Below the pieces are notes generated by a model. The model saw nothing but the letters and a program-made list of their open reading frames with translations. It was not told where the DNA came from and made no database searches. From Coix lacryma-jobi var. lacryma-jobi (taxonomy: Eukaryota > Streptophyta > Magnoliopsida > Poales > Poaceae): DNA of 64,000 nucleotides. The stretch covers positions 159,148,474 through 159,212,473 of the forward strand of contig CM019824.1 in the NCBI GenBank assembly GCA_009763385.1, given 5' to 3'. Of the stretch, positions 1 to 11,768 are shown piece by piece. Position numbers and translations under genes: made by a program. How positions within the stretch are numbered: position 1 is the first letter of the stretch; every line of letters starts with the position of its first letter.

Positions 1-4
1 TGGG

Positions 5-1001
5 ATGCCTTCCGTCAAGGCTTCTATTGGTCGACCGCCAATTGGAGACGCCAAGCGCTTGGTACGGGCATGCCATGGGTGTCAATTCTACGCCAAGCAG
101 ACGCACCAACCCGCACATGCCCTGCAGATGATCCCAATTACTTGGCCATTCGCCGTTTGGGGGCTCGACCTTGTAGGTCCCCTCAAAAAGACAAGCGGAG
201 GGCACTCACACGTGCTTGTGGCCATCGACAAGTTCACCAAGTGGATCGAGGCTAAGCCGATAGGCGACCCCACCTCCGAGAAGGCTGTCGAGTTCATCGC
301 CAACATCATGTACCGGTTTGGGGTGCCTAACGTCATCATCACCGACAATGGCACCCAATTCACGGGCAAAAAGTTCACAAACTTCTGCGATGACAACAAC
401 ATTCGCGTAACCTGGGCCTCGGTCGCATACCCTCAATGCAACGGGCAGGGTCGAGCGCACCACGGCATGATACTCCATGGGCTGAAGCCGAGGCTATTCA
501 AGACTCTCAAAATTTCGGAAAGGGATGGGCCGCAGAGCTCCCCTCGGTGCTGTGGGGCCTCAGGACTACGCCGAGTCGAGCCACCGGGTTCACTCCGTTT
601 TTCCTAACCTACGGCGCCGAGGCAGTCTTGCCTACGGACCTCGAGTACGACTCCCCTCGACTTCGAGCCTACAACGAGCAAAACAACGACGAGAGGCTTG
701 CCAACGCCAAGGACCAACTCGAGGAGGCCCGAGATGTGGCGCTCATCAACTCCGCACGCTACCAGCAATCACTCGACGCTACCACGACAAGCATGTGCGC
801 AAGAGGGACCTGGCGGTGGGGGACCTCGTGCTTCGACGGCTGCAGGATAATCGAGGGCACCACAAGCTTACCCCTCCATGGGAGGGCCCATACACCGTGG
901 CTAAGGTGCTCAAGCCAGGAACATACAAGCTCTACGACGATCAAGGCAGAATCCTGGCGAACGCGTGGAACATATCTCAGCTACGTCGCTTCTATCCTTA
1001 A
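5..1001 (+). pseudogene. Ty3/gypsy polyprotein 3' end (integrase), frameshifted
   Basis: This is the C-terminal part of a Ty3 pol polyprotein. Integrase would insert element cDNA into the host genome. The zinc-finger remnant (CHGCQ) is followed by the catalytic core with the first D in GLDLVGPL and the second in TDNGTQF. Near 449 the expected NGQ-x-E region reads NGQGRAHH, so the catalytic Glu is lost through a frameshift. The reading then moves to a second frame (PSVLWGLRTTPSRATGFTPF, about 535-780) and a third (DKHVRKRDLAVGDLVLRRL, about 785-1001), ending in NAWNISQLRRFYP and a stop. The N-terminal finger, RT, RNase H and gag lie left of the window. The C-terminal style and the antisense gene downstream suggest the Tat/Retand group. 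At least two frameshifts make it dead. Confidence 0.93.
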
Positions 1002-1551
1002 GGGCCTCAAGGCCTTGTTCATTTTGTTGCTTTGTACAAACATGTCAAATATGATGAACAATCTCGTGCGTTGTCTTTCATTTTGCTTAGCAGCATAAGG
1101 TAGCCTCGACCCTGCCTTGCTCAGGGTCGAGCCTCCTCGGGGGCTGACAGGGGGGTAACCGCCCCCCAGACTCCGGAAAAAATGCGTTGTTTCTTTTCAA
1201 AAAATTCGACCCTCGTCTCGACTCGTGCCTCGAGTGAACTAGCGACGTCTAAATCCCAAAATACCTCGAGCCTCCAAAGGTCGGGAGGCGTCGACGTAGA
1301 CGGCCACCTACGCCCCGGGCTACGGTACCCTACCTACGCCTCCCCTCGAGGGGCTCGCGACGTATCGAAGGAGTACAGACTAAGTTAGCAGAAACTCGAG
1401 CTTGCAACAAAGAGAAGTGGTCAAACGCATTTGAAAAGAAAACAACACCTTTTAACAAACAAGTCATATATACAAATGGGTCTCGACGGACCCTCATCCA
1501 TGCCATAAAATTCTTACAAGGGCCTCGACGCCCAAATTTGGCACGCAGGCC
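1002..1551. other. Gap between convergent pol and antisense gene
   Basis: These 550 bases separate the stop of pol (+) from the stop of the antisense gene (-). I see no coding sequence of note. The stretch has CTCGAG-rich sequence typical of this element family and a C/G-run segment (about 1130-1168), which resembles a polypurine-tract relic but cannot be assigned. Confidence 0.5.
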
Positions 1552-4500
1552 CTAATCTTCGTCGATGTGGTACTCCTCCCCGAGGTCTTCCACGGCGGGC
1601 TCAGCCTCGACACCCGAGCTAGAAGGAGGAGGGCCCTCGACACCGCTGCTAGCGTCAGGAGGCAGCACGTCCTCCTCGAAAATCTTGGCGAGCGATGTCC
1701 CCGGCCTCTCCATCTTCTCCAAAATTTTGTCGACATGGCGGTGTTCCACTCCTCGTCCTTCCCTCGATCTCGATGAAGCCGTTGGCGACAACGTGGACGG
1801 GAAGCGGAAACCGGAGCGAACGACCGCGAGCGTCTGCTTGACGCCATGATGGAGAGCTTGCCGGACACGGTCCCGCGCCGCTGCGTCAAAGAAGCACAAG
1901 GCGTCGACCAAGGCATCACCTCGGGCCACTGCACCTTCTGCCGCAGCCACTGGAGGAGCACCCCATGGGGCCAAGCCGGTCGAGGGAGGTGCGAGCCCGC
2001 TCCGCCACCATCGTCTCATCTTGGAGTTGGTCCAAGAGAGCCTGGTTCGTCCCGCGGAGCTCCTCGACCGTCCTCTCGACCCTGCGCGACGAACAAGGAA
2101 GAGTGAGACTGCGGCGTAACAAAAAACTTCGAGACCCAAACAAGAACAAGGGTAAGCCTCACCGTCGCAATGTTGCCCCAATGCGGCAAGGTCGCTGGTC
2201 AGGCCCTCAGCACGCTGCTCAAGCCTGCGCTTCTCGGCCAACATGAGGAGCCTCTCGGACCTAAGGTCCTCGATCTGCCAGCCCGCGTCCACAAGGGCCA
2301 GATCCTTGCGGATCACCTCCTGCCGCGCGCCGCCCCCTCGGCAGCTCGGGCGGTGGCGACACCAATCTCGGCGTCTTCGGCCTCTTCTCTCGCCGCCTCC
2401 GCTGCGGTTCGGGCCGCGGTGGCCTCGCTTCGGGCGTCCGCGGCCTCCTTCCTCGACGCTTCGAGAGCGGCGGCGGCCTCCTCCTTGGATCGAGCGACCT
2501 CACCTCGAGCCGCCCGGACCTCCGCCTCCGCCTCGTTGAGCCGGCTCGCCATTTGGGCGTTCCGGCTCAGCTCAGCGCGGAGATCTTGAAGCTCCGCCTC
2601 AGCCCTCGCGAGGGCGGCCGACACCTGTGCGGACCGGCCCGCCTCCTCGGAGCAGGACCGCTCCGCCTCCGCCATGAGCTCGGCCACCTCCCGAAAGATG
2701 GCCCGCACCTCGCGCAGAGCCCCCCGCTGGACCGGTCGCTCGACGTGGACCATGGCAAGGGGCGGGCTTGGCGCGTCAAGAAACGGCCATACTGGTCGGT
2801 CGAGCTCGATGTCGGGCTGATCCTTCTCCGTCCCGAGCTGCCCCAGCTGCGGCCCGCCGCCCGACGGCACGGGCCCCGGCTCTTCCCTGGCTGGCCCTCC
2901 TGCGTCTCGTCAGCACTAGCCGGCGCCTCGGGCGCCTCCACCATCGGCAAGCCCGCGGCGAGGGCGGCCCTTGCTCCAGCTCGTTCAGGAGGTCCTCCAC
3001 CGTCGGGGCCTCGAGGGGCGCAGTCTCCTCGGCCCCAGACACCGGCGGGCCGTGCTCGCCCCAGGCGCTTCCCCCGGAACAGCCGTTGTAGCGGGGGGAG
3101 GGGTGCGCTCCCGACAGACGCCATCGCATGAGAGAAGGGGAGACAGCAGCGCCTCAGTAAGCATGGTAGCGGCGGGCTCGATGCCGTGAGCTGAGGCCCC
3201 TGCAATACGAGATGACATTGATATCAGAATCAAGAGGAATGCCTCGACCCCTGCGGTCGACGGCGACGGCCTCACCAAAATTCGCGACGATCATCTGACC
3301 ACCTCGAGCCATGGCAGCTCGAGCCTTCTCCAGCCAAGCGGCTTCTCTAGCGGAGGAGGGTGCCATACCTCGAGGTGCTTGTGCCTCGACGGGGCTCGAG
3401 GCCTTCGCCCGCTTGGACGCAGCAAGGTCCACCTCCGGGTAGGAGCGCTTCCCCCTGAGAGACCAGAGATGGCATGCATCATCAAAAGTAAAGAGGTCAA
3501 GCCTCGCTGCTGACGAGGTCCAAGAAAATTACTCACCCAAAGCGGCGGCTGGGCTTCTTCCCGGAATCGCCGGACCCACTCGGGGGCTTCGAGCCCACCC
3601 CACGGCTCGAGCCCTGCGCCTGGGCCATCTCCGCAGGGCTGGGATGGGGGAGGGCTCCCGACGCCTCCCGTGGCTTGACCTCGAGGGAGAGCCCTCCTTC
3701 CGCCCCACGTCGCGGGAGGGCGACCGTACCTCCCTCGTGCTGTCGTAGTGGCGCCCCCCGGCGCGGGCTCCGGGACCCGCTCCGGCGCTCGCGCTGGCGG
3801 TCGCGCCCTCCCCGCGTCCGCTTCTGTGTCCCGGCGCGGTGCGGCGACGGACTCCGGGGACGCTCACGCCCCTGGTCACGAGACGCCCGGGGCTCCCTCC
3901 CCGAAGCTCGTGATGGCGCGGGCTCGACGCCTCCTCCTGACGCCCGCTCCTCCGCGGGCTCGACGGCGCCCTTGACGGCTCGCGGCGGTCGGGCCCGAAA
4001 TCCTTATCGACCTGTCAGCCGCTTCTCGAGGCCCGGCCCTTCTCCAGACCTCCCGCCTGGGCTGGCGCGGGGAGGGTGGCCTCCGTTGGTGCTGTGGCGG
4101 AGGCGCTCCGGGTTCGGGGCTTCCTCACGACCGGGGCACGTCCGCCGCGGAGCTCGACGGACCTCGGGCCCCCGACGAGGCAGGGTTCGGCGCCGCCTTT
4201 CCGCTGCTGCGTCCCGCGCGGTCCCTTCGCCGGGGGGACCTCCAGCATACCCTCCTGCACAGAGGAGCGGTCAGTCCTGTCAACGACGACCCCAGAGCGC
4301 CTCAGGCGCACATCCATCCCCTCGTCGTCGCTCTCCTCCTCATCACCGCTCTCCTCCTCCGAGCTCGAGGAGCTCAGCTCGGGGGACCCGTCTCCAGGCT
4401 GACGGTTGCGACGAGCCTTCGCCAGTCTCTGCTCCCGCCAGCGACGCAGGTTTTTGTTTTTTCTCTTTCTTCTTCCTGGCATCCTTGCTCTCCTTGTCTT

Positions 4501-5629
4501 TCTGAGCAGAGAGGCGCCTCACCTGAGTATCCGCGGCGTCCTCCCTCACCGGGGGCCTCGCGCGCGACAAGTAAACGCCCCCTGAAAAAGAAAGAAGCGT
4601 GACGAGACAAACCACAAGAAGAATGCAAAAGGTCGAAGGAGGAGAAAGGGGGAGGGGGCTCGGAACAGTTTGGCTCGAGGGAGGCTCACCAGGTCGAGAC
4701 ACCCCTCGTCGGGTGCCATGGCGACCAGGTGGGTGTACTCAGGGATGAACGACCCCTGGATCATGATTGACACCCGGGAGACGCCCTCGTTCCGGGACAG
4801 GCCTCTCCTCGGCCATCCTCGATCGATTAAGCGCCTCGAGCTTGGCCTCCGACCCCATCTCGTGCATAAGAAGGGGCGGTCCGCCAGCGGGAGAACTCTT
4901 CGCTGATGGAACGCCCAAATGACCGCTTGCACGGTCAACTTCTTCTCATCCACCAGCGTCTTCATCATCTTCATCAGCGGGGCCAGGTGGCGTTGCCTGT
5001 CCGCCGCGACGCCCCGGTCCACTTCTCCGGGCGTTGAGCGAGGACCCTACCGGTGTACTGCGGAAAGAGACCATCTTCATTCCGCAGATAGAACCAATGG
5101 TCGTCCCACCCGGCCTGGTTGGTGGAAAGCTTGTATCGCAGGTATTCGCGGGGGACGTTGGCCGACGAGGTCCCAGCCCTCGCAGTGATGGCAAGGGAGC
5201 CCATGCGCACGAGCCGCCTCCCGCTGGGCTTTAGGGCCTTGATGAAGAGCTCGCCCCGGAAGAGATGGACAAACATCTCCCAGTGCGGCTCCATCTTCAG
5301 GTACCCCTCGCACACCGCGGCGAATATGGCGGCGTGCGAGATGGAGTTGGGGGAGAAGTGCTGCAGCTCCACCTCGAAGTGGTGGGCCAGCCCCCGCATG
5401 AAGCGGCTCGGCGGGACGCCGAGCCCCATACGGTGGTAGCGCGTGAAGCTCACCACGTACCCCTCCGGCGGGTGCGGCTCCCGGTGCTCCGCCGACGGGA
5501 TAACCCACCACGCGGTCCCTCCTCCGGGTTGGGCGCAGAAGCCCCTGGGCCACCAACGAGTCCATCTCGCTCTGCGTCACCTTCGACGAGCTCCAGTCTT
5601 CGGCGGCAGCACTTGTTCTGGGCGGCCAT
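1552..5629 (-). pseudogene. Antisense gene of Tat-type Ty3 element (putative gypsy-type transposon domain)
   Basis: Some plant Ty3 elements of the Tat group carry an extra gene antisense to gag-pol between pol and the 3' LTR; Pfam names its domain 'putative gypsy type transposon' (PF04195). Here the best start is the ATG at 5629 (MAAQNKCC). The conserved domain continues in other frames: WSSSKVTQSEMDSLVAQGLL (about 5600-5530), then FTRYHRMGLGVPPSRFMRGL to NEDGLFPQYTGRVLAQRP (about 5450-5030), then RHLAPLMKMMKTLVDEKKLT (about 4990-4880). Next come an acidic Ser/Glu tract (about 4400-4330), a long Ala/Glu-rich coiled coil (about 2740-2330) and a C-terminus ending LGEEYHIDED at 1552. Changes of frame reflect introns plus real frameshifts that I cannot fully separate. 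Its function is unknown. Compare the intact relative at 61518. Confidence 0.8.
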
Positions 5630-5776
5630 GGCGGTGGCGCGGCGCGGCGCGGACCCGAGTAGCGGACGGGCAGCAGGAAAATCCCCAATCAACTAGCTCG
5701 AAGGAGAGGGCGCGTGAAGGCTACGGCGGCGGTGAAGGCAAAGGCAAAGTAAAGGGGTCATTTTCCCCTCTCTCGA

Positions 5777-5784
5777 TATTTATA
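5777..5784 (-). promoter_or_regulatory. TATA box of the antisense gene
   Basis: On the minus strand this reads TATAAATA, about 150 bp upstream of the ATG at 5629. The related antisense gene at 61518 has CTATAAATAG at nearly the same distance (about 150 bp), which supports both as promoters. Confidence 0.65.
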
Positions 5785-5885
5785 AGGGGAAACCCCGACG
5801 GGCGGGGTCTCCCACGACGTAAAAAGGTAACCGCATAGCATTTAATGCGCCTACCTGTCTCGTACTCTATAAAGTAAGGGATTTT

Positions 5886-7204
5886 TGATCTAGGACATTA
5901 ATTCTCACAGGTTCTGATTCCGATGCTTTTCTCCGGTATACTGCTGCTCCTTTTCGAACTCTTCCATTGTTAATTCCTATATAAAGTAAATCCTGTATTT
6001 GGTTTTCCTGCAAACTATAAATGTATTTTTACAACAATATACGAGAACCATATAATTATCAAGTATGGGGAGTACTGGGTTGTTTGGTTACTAGACACAA
6101 CTTGTCACAACTAACCTTAGATAAAGTGTGACAGCCATAGAAAGTGTGACACAACTAAAAGTGTAGTCACACTTTCTTGTCTAAGGGAATTTTGCCACAC
6201 GTACTTTTTCTACTTTATGACATGTGGAGTTCAAAAGAACAACCTCGATCACCTAAGGTTAGTCATCAACCAACATTTATCAATCTGGTCAAAATTGCCT
6301 AAGATGAAGTGTGACAAAGTGAGCTAGCAACCGAATAGCCCATACATCTTTTAATTTTCACTTTCACAACAGGTTGAGGCACGCCATATCACATCGCCAC
6401 GTACAAATTAGTGTTAGACGACATGGGGCAGAAAGAGTACTTCGCTCATGGATCGGGGTTTGGGCACAACATGTGACAAGCAAACTGTAGTAGGGATCAG
6501 CTCATCAGACCATCGGCATCATACTAAATGGGAAATGCTAGGACAGAACAGAAGGCCGGCGATGAGGATAAATGCAAGGAATTGACGTATGTGAGCTACT
6601 ACTACATGTTCCTATTCCAAAGCATGTTTTCAAGTTTGGTCCTCACGTTTCCAAGCATGTTCAAAATCGAGATTCATGGTATTTCAAGAACCAAGGTATA
6701 ATTTCAAATATTATTTTTTCACACAACGATATTGAGCATGTTTTTTTTATCTTAGAAATTAAATTGACAAGCATATTTGATGTGTCAAATTAAAGCTATT
6801 CAGATTTCTTTGTCATATAAGAGATTATGTTAATTTTTTAGTATTATAGACTCCTTACAATAAAAGCATTGAAGGATAAGCAAATACTACCGATAAATGC
6901 TACATATATAGGTTCCCCACTCATCTCCTTCTCCAATTTTCTCCACTATACTATATCCATTGCAATGCTCCATTTGGTTGATGCAAGTTTGCTGCTTGCT
7001 TTGCTTATCAGCCATCAAAACAATATTTTCTCTCATAACAAATTAGTTATTTCAGCTTAGCAGTCGGCTTATAAGTCATGCCAAATAGAGTCTTATTAGG
7101 ACTTTGAGAAGCCAACATCAACTTCTCCAACTAGATCTAGCAAATTCCTCGGACATTAGAATTGCCACAAGAAACAACGTCATGAAGCCAAATCTGAGAC
7201 ACAT
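5886..7204. other. AT-rich intergenic sequence, no gene seen
   Basis: The Ty3 sequence stops near 5880 without a recognisable 3' LTR. The rest is AT-rich, has no convincing coding region and contains one MITE-like element (6077-6341). Short ORFs at 6572-6793 and 6869-7060 have no recognisable features. Confidence 0.6.
6077..6341. mobile_element. MITE-like element with terminal inverted repeats
   Basis: The left end GGGTTGTTTGGTTACTAG is matched by the inverted right end, which reads GGGCTATTCGGTTGCTAG on the other strand. Inner parts also pair, for example ACCTTAGATAAAGTGTGAC against the GTCACACTTT region. The 265-bp length and non-coding content fit a Tourist-like MITE (PIF/Harbinger), but I could not find a clean TSD. 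Confidence 0.6.
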
Positions 7205-7494
7205 GACCCTAAGTCATCTGTGCTATCAGAAGTGGTTGAGGAATACTGACATTTGTGCCATCGAAAGTTATTGAGGAATATTAACATCTACGACGCCATC
7301 TAATGATTTGAGGAATGGAGAAGCAAATGCCATAACTCTAAATCTACCAAAGATAGTACTCTAATGCCATGAAAGATGGTGCCACCGAAAGTGATTGTGG
7401 AATATTAACATCGTTGTCGGGGGTCCGCAAAAGGGGTACCCCCAATCAACGCAAACAAATAGGGTAAACCTAGAACACCGGTTAATAACAGACC

Positions 7495-8893
7495 TGTTGG
7501 CACCAAAAGTGACGCACTGTGTCAATCACACAGCAAGCCGGAGAAGCTGGCTTCAAACGTAGCCCGGATGCTCAGAAGTCCGGTGCGTGCCAGTTAGTTT
7601 GCCCTGTAACTAACAAGGGAAAGAAACTGTTAAATTCAAAGCTGGAACGTGTCGGGTATGACCAGACAGTTCCAAAATATACGGCCCTGAAGCCACTTAC
7701 AACGACATATAGCTATGAAAGCTATCTGCCAACAGGTTTAAAGATTATTCGGCAATATGAACAGTTTACGTGAATAACAGATTGCCGAACACGTTTGCAT
7801 GAGAATCGTACTTGCATGATGTATTAAATATAAGTTAAAACTTAACCAATCTCGATTGTACAACCGAGTTGGGGTCCATGGGGATTGAACATACAAACTA
7901 AGCATGACTAAACTAATCTAAAGCCTGCTCCTGACGCACGACACCTGGCTCTATCATCGGTCAAGTGTACTCAACGTACATGAACCCTCACCATGTGACA
8001 ATCCAGATACGATCCGATCGGCTATTACGAACAATAGATCTACTGCATAAAAGACTTTTCAATAATAAACGTGAAAGAACAGAGCAGATCTATAAAAGAT
8101 AAAGCCGAACCGAACGGTATCTAGATTGGGCAAAAGTGTTAGGATGAAATAAACATAACAAAACATATAACACAAGGTAACTTAATGAATCTATCAGATT
8201 TGCCATATCTAACAGAGCCGATAACTATTTTTACTCATGACTCAATCTCCGCCGCACGATACAAGGCATAAGCAAAAACTTCCCGTCATAAGCTTAAATC
8301 CGCCGCACGATACTAAGCTTAACTTACGAGACTACTTGCACCATATCTAAATCCGCCGCACGATACTAGACATGATAACAAGGTTGCCGGAACTTACGGA
8401 GGTCGACGGATCGATGGCCCTCTCGAAGAACACGACGACACGACTTGGACTCGAAGACGGCACGGGGCCGGGTTGGTTGTATTGATTGTGAACGTCTTTA
8501 CAATAGTCTCAGGGTTTATATTTATACCCTGGTGTTCTACGAGTCCTAGGAGGACACGATTACAACAACAAAACAGGAAACTTATCTAAAACACGATGCC
8601 TTTTATTCTAAGCCTCCCTTAATAATCGGCACGTGCTAACCATGACGAGATCTTCTGTTGCCGAATCTTCTGATATGCCGTATTTGTCGCAAACCGACTT
8701 AGCCTGAGGTAGCCGACCGCAGCGCCATATTGCCGAATCCACCCCCCGTTTGACCAGTCGCCTCCACAGCCTTACCGAATCGATTGGATTAGCCGACCGT
8801 GCTTGCTATCTACCGAATCCCTCAGGTGGTGATTTCTCCCGAACCTGCGCCGTGCTAGCCCACTTGTCATAGTGCGAAAATTCTGTGTTAACA
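7495..8893. mobile_element. Solo LTR of a second family nested in the first, TSD AGACC
   Basis: It begins TGTTGGCACC and ends TGTGTTAACA, with TG...CA termini and partly inverted ends (TGTTGGCA against TGTTAACA). The flanking 5-mers 7490-7494 and 8894-8898 are both AGACC. On either side the sequence is that of the outer LTR, so this 1399-bp unit inserted into it. It contains three copies of TCCGCCGCACGATAC (about 8249, 8291 and 8351) and no coding region. Confidence 0.92.
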
Positions 8894-8960
8894 AGACCTA
8901 ACTAGTCTAACCCCCTAAAAAGCCGACCCCCCGAGGCCTACGACGCTGGCCCACCGAGCC

Positions 8961-9230
8961 GAGCCCTCCAAGCCAGGCCTCGGGCGCACACTCGTTTTCC
9001 GTCTCGCCCGAGCCCTCCAAGCCAGGCCTCGGGCGCACGTTCGTTTTCCGTCTCGCCCGAGCCCTCCAAGCCAGGCCTCGGGCGCACGTTCGTTTTCCGT
9101 CTCGCCCGAGCCCTCCAAGCCAGGCCTCGGGCGCACGCTCGTTTTCCGTCTCGCCCGAGCCCTCCAAGCCAGGCCTCGGGCGCACGATCGTTTTCCGTCT
9201 CGCCCGAGCCCACCACGTTAGGCCTCGGGC
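8961..9230. repeat. 49-bp tandem repeat, five full copies, in the solo LTR
   Basis: A unit starting GAGCCCTCCAAGCCAGGCCT repeats at 8961, 9010, 9059, 9108 and 9157, with a partial diverged sixth copy from 9206. Copies differ mainly at one spot after GGGCGCAC. The related LTR at 42788 lacks the expansion. Because 49 is not a multiple of 3, three copies repeat a 49-residue open frame in all three minus-strand frames, so the long antisense ORFs here are artefacts of the repeat. Confidence 0.95.
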
Positions 9231-9975
9231 AAGCGCTCCACTACCCTTCGAGCCCCCCACAGCCGAACACCGCACCTCGAGACCCCACGCGGGGACCTCG
9301 AGCCTCTCTGGCACAACGGCCTATCCCTCGAGACGCGTTATGTCTCCCTCGAGCGGTGCAGACATCGGATGCCAGCCCCATACCGCACACTTAATTCATC
9401 CACCTACTCCAGTCACGTCCTCTGTAACACAACGTGTGCCACAGTGGTCCGGGGCAGAGTCAAGTCTCGTTTTCACCACAAGTATGGGCGAAAAGGCACC
9501 AGTGAAGTACTGTTAACCCACGCCCTACACTGTGGCACGTCCAAGCCACGCGTCGAGGCCCAGATGTCTGCCGCTCAATCGATTTTCACGGGACTTGCCC
9601 ATATCTGCGGGGACTCGAGCCCCCCGTAGGCGCCGCCTCGAGGCCGGCTCCGCGCCCCTCGAGCCCTAACTACTTTCATGCTATTGGAGGACAGGTACCC
9701 CAAGACCCGGAGGACCCCGCCGCGTCCTGTACGTTCCGGGATGGGTGCTGTACGGTTTCCACCTCGCCGCCCTCCACGTCCGCGCCCAGGATGGAGGCCA
9801 CGCTTCAAGGACGCTTCAATAGCAACGCCCACGTCGGCTACAATGTCTTCGACAAGAGAGGGTTCCTACCCTTCTTCGTAAGGGACACAATATACCCCGA
9901 CACCTGTAATACCCTTGTGTAACCCTGGCCTCCCCTTGCTCTATAAAGGGGACACCAGGGCCCTCATTCCCTCTC

Positions 9976-10003
9976 GGGGGGGGGGGGGGGGGGGGGGGGG
10001 GGG
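9976..10003. repeat. Run of 28 G
   Basis: An uninterrupted G tract lies just downstream of the LTR TATA box. In the sister LTR at the matching point (about 43720) there is ordinary sequence, CCAGGGTTACAGAGACAACT. The run could be a genuine homopolymer expansion or an assembly artefact. Confidence 0.9.
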
Positions 10004-10490
10004 ACAGACACGTTAAGACATAAGTCCACACACACACGAGTCCGGACTCCGGTCCACGCTCACTGAGGTTGTATTCGCCCCTGTACAAGCACTTAGGTGC
10101 AAGTAATACAAGAACATCCTCCCCCCGCTGGACGTAGGGCCTTCTTTGCCCGAACCAGGATAAATCCTTGTGTCCTCTTGCATCACCATCCAGGAAGAGA
10201 AGCACGCGATCATATTACTCGTTGGTGTCATACCCCCGGTTTCGGAACACCGACAATCGTCTACGACGCCATCTAAAGTGATTTGAGGAATGGAGAAGCA
10301 AATGCCATAACTCGATCTGAATCTATCAAAGATGGTACTCTAATGCCATGAAAGAGGGTGCCATCAAAAGTGATTGAGGAATATTAACATCTACGGTGTC
10401 GTCTAAAGTGATTTGAGAAATGGTGAAGCAAATGCCATAACTCTGAATCTACCAAAGATGGTAGTACTCGGATGTTGTGAAAGAGGGGTG

Positions 10491-10903
10491 ATGACTTATA
10501 GAAACAAAAAACCCCAACAAGTGGACATGCAAAAGCTTCCTCCCATTCACAAATATGAAAAGGCAAACATAAGGGCCTTGCTAACTTTATGAAAATATAA
10601 ATTGATATGGTTGTCACGGAAGGAAACATGGAGGGCCAATGAGATTTATGTAGGGGGAGGGTCACCACTCCTCGCCGCCGGCGAGATCAGCGGATAGAGA
10701 GGAGGAGGGTGGTAGTGGGGCAGGGACTTAAGAGTCATAAAAATTAACAAATTTTAACTCAAGATAAATTATCTAAATAGACTTATTGTACTTTAGAGTA
10801 GGAAGCAGTAGGTTTTGAAATATGGGCAAAAACAAGGTGGGGTTGGGGTGGTTTGTGGTTTGGAAATTTTTGACACATAATATAGGCATGCATGTAACAA
10901 ATA
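10491..10903. other. Non-coding stretch
   Basis: Nothing recognisable is seen here apart from the end of the tandem repeat on the left and the Stowaway element on the right. Confidence 0.4.
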
Positions 10904-11139
10904 CTCCCTCCGTCCCTAATTAACTGTGGTCGTTGGTGTTCGTGCCACAAGTTTGACTCGATTTATAACAAATACATGCAACATTTACATCTCCAAATAA
11001 TTTTGTTAAAACCTAGATTCAAAGATCATTCCAATGATGCTAATTATGTATAATAAATATTAATATTTTTAATATATATATTAGTCAAAAAGATGTTTCT
11101 TGGAAAGCGAAAACGACCGTTATTTAAGGACGGAGGGAG
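10904..11139. mobile_element. Stowaway MITE, TSD TA
   Basis: The left end CTCCCTCCGTCCCTAATT pairs with the right end GGACGGAGGGAG, and TA flanks both sides (10902-10903 and 11140-11141). These are the ends and the TSD of Tc1/mariner-related Stowaway elements. It is 236 bp, AT-rich and non-coding. Confidence 0.95.
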
Positions 11140-11659
11140 TAGGAGATATCGTCCCAACCGGATAGGTCCAATCAATGTTTTCATGTACTCAGAAATGTAC
11201 TTCCAACTTTCCAATTTGCAGTTGAGTTCAATGAAAAAAGTTTTTGCACAAAACTGGCAACCCAAACCAAGGTTAGAAAATTTGATGCATGGGTGCATAT
11301 ACAAGAAAAAGGGTCAGTTGGTGATGTGCTGTGGCCGGGTTCAGTTGACCATAATTTTGCATTACAAGTCTCAACTTACTGCTAAATAAATTCTGAGAAG
11401 AAAACTTGTACTCCAATTTGAGGAATTTACACGGTAAAAAGTCATCGAGCTCCTTTCGTGGGTAACCAAACGGTCTGCTACTCCATCTTATCTTTGGACA
11501 TAATTCTTTTATTTGTCTGCTGCTTATTATTAACAACAGCTTCTGTATGCTAACGCATATTGAAACTCACTGGCTAGGGACTAGGAATATGTAGGGCTGC
11601 AACACAACACTGCAAAGCTTGAATATGAGGGTTTTGGGGACAATTTGAACTTGTCATTA

Positions 11660-11768
11660 TAATTTTGCAAAGTTGAAGATATGTCACTGGTATCTCACTA
11701 ATATGTAGGGCACACATGAGTCAATGACATATGGGTCAGGATGACATATCTCCAATTTAGCAAAATTA
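11660..11768. repeat. 109-bp foldback sequence
   Basis: TAATTTTGCAAAGTTGAAGA at the left is the near-complement of the right end (TGACATATCTCCAATTTAGC then AAAATTA). Such hairpins are usually small MITEs. No TSD could be assigned. Confidence 0.5.

Larger units (their letters stand above)
7415..10255 (+). mobile_element. Solo LTR (Ty3-like) carrying a nested solo LTR, TSD ATCGT
   Basis: The ends are TGTCGGGGGTCC and ACACCGACA. The flanking 5-mers 7410-7414 and 10256-10260 are both ATCGT. The left ~80 bp and everything right of 8894 match the solo LTR at 42788-43987, including a TATA box (9942-9947) in TTGCTCTATAAAGGGGACAC, which sets the + orientation. Without the nested element (7495-8893) and one TSD copy the LTR would be 1437 bp. 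There is no internal retroelement sequence, so it is a solo LTR left by recombination. CTCGAG-rich composition suggests the same family as the element at 1-5885, which is inference. Confidence 0.93.
7205..10490. repeat. ~125-bp tandem repeat interrupted by LTR insertion
   Basis: A unit beginning CCATCGAAAGTTATTGAGG recurs at 7258, 7382 and 10361. The first two copies are 124 bp apart. The copy that starts at 7382 runs to 7414, is broken by the solo LTR, and resumes at 10261. About 3.5 diverged copies can be seen, each with the core TTTGAGGAATGGAGAAGCAA. No coding role is apparent. Confidence 0.85.

Noticed and set aside
1565..5838. Numerous plus-strand ORFs over the antisense gene of the left Ty3 element
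   Set aside because: GC-rich shadows of the minus-strand gene; they have Arg/Pro-rich composition and no motifs.
8961..9230. CRISPR-like regular repeats
   Set aside because: Units are contiguous with no unique spacers, in a plant LTR.
8907..9314. Long minus-strand ORFs with repeated PEAWLGGLG/RPGLEGSG peptides
   Set aside because: They arise from the stop-free 49-bp repeat in three frames within a solo LTR; there is no start context, domain or sister copy.
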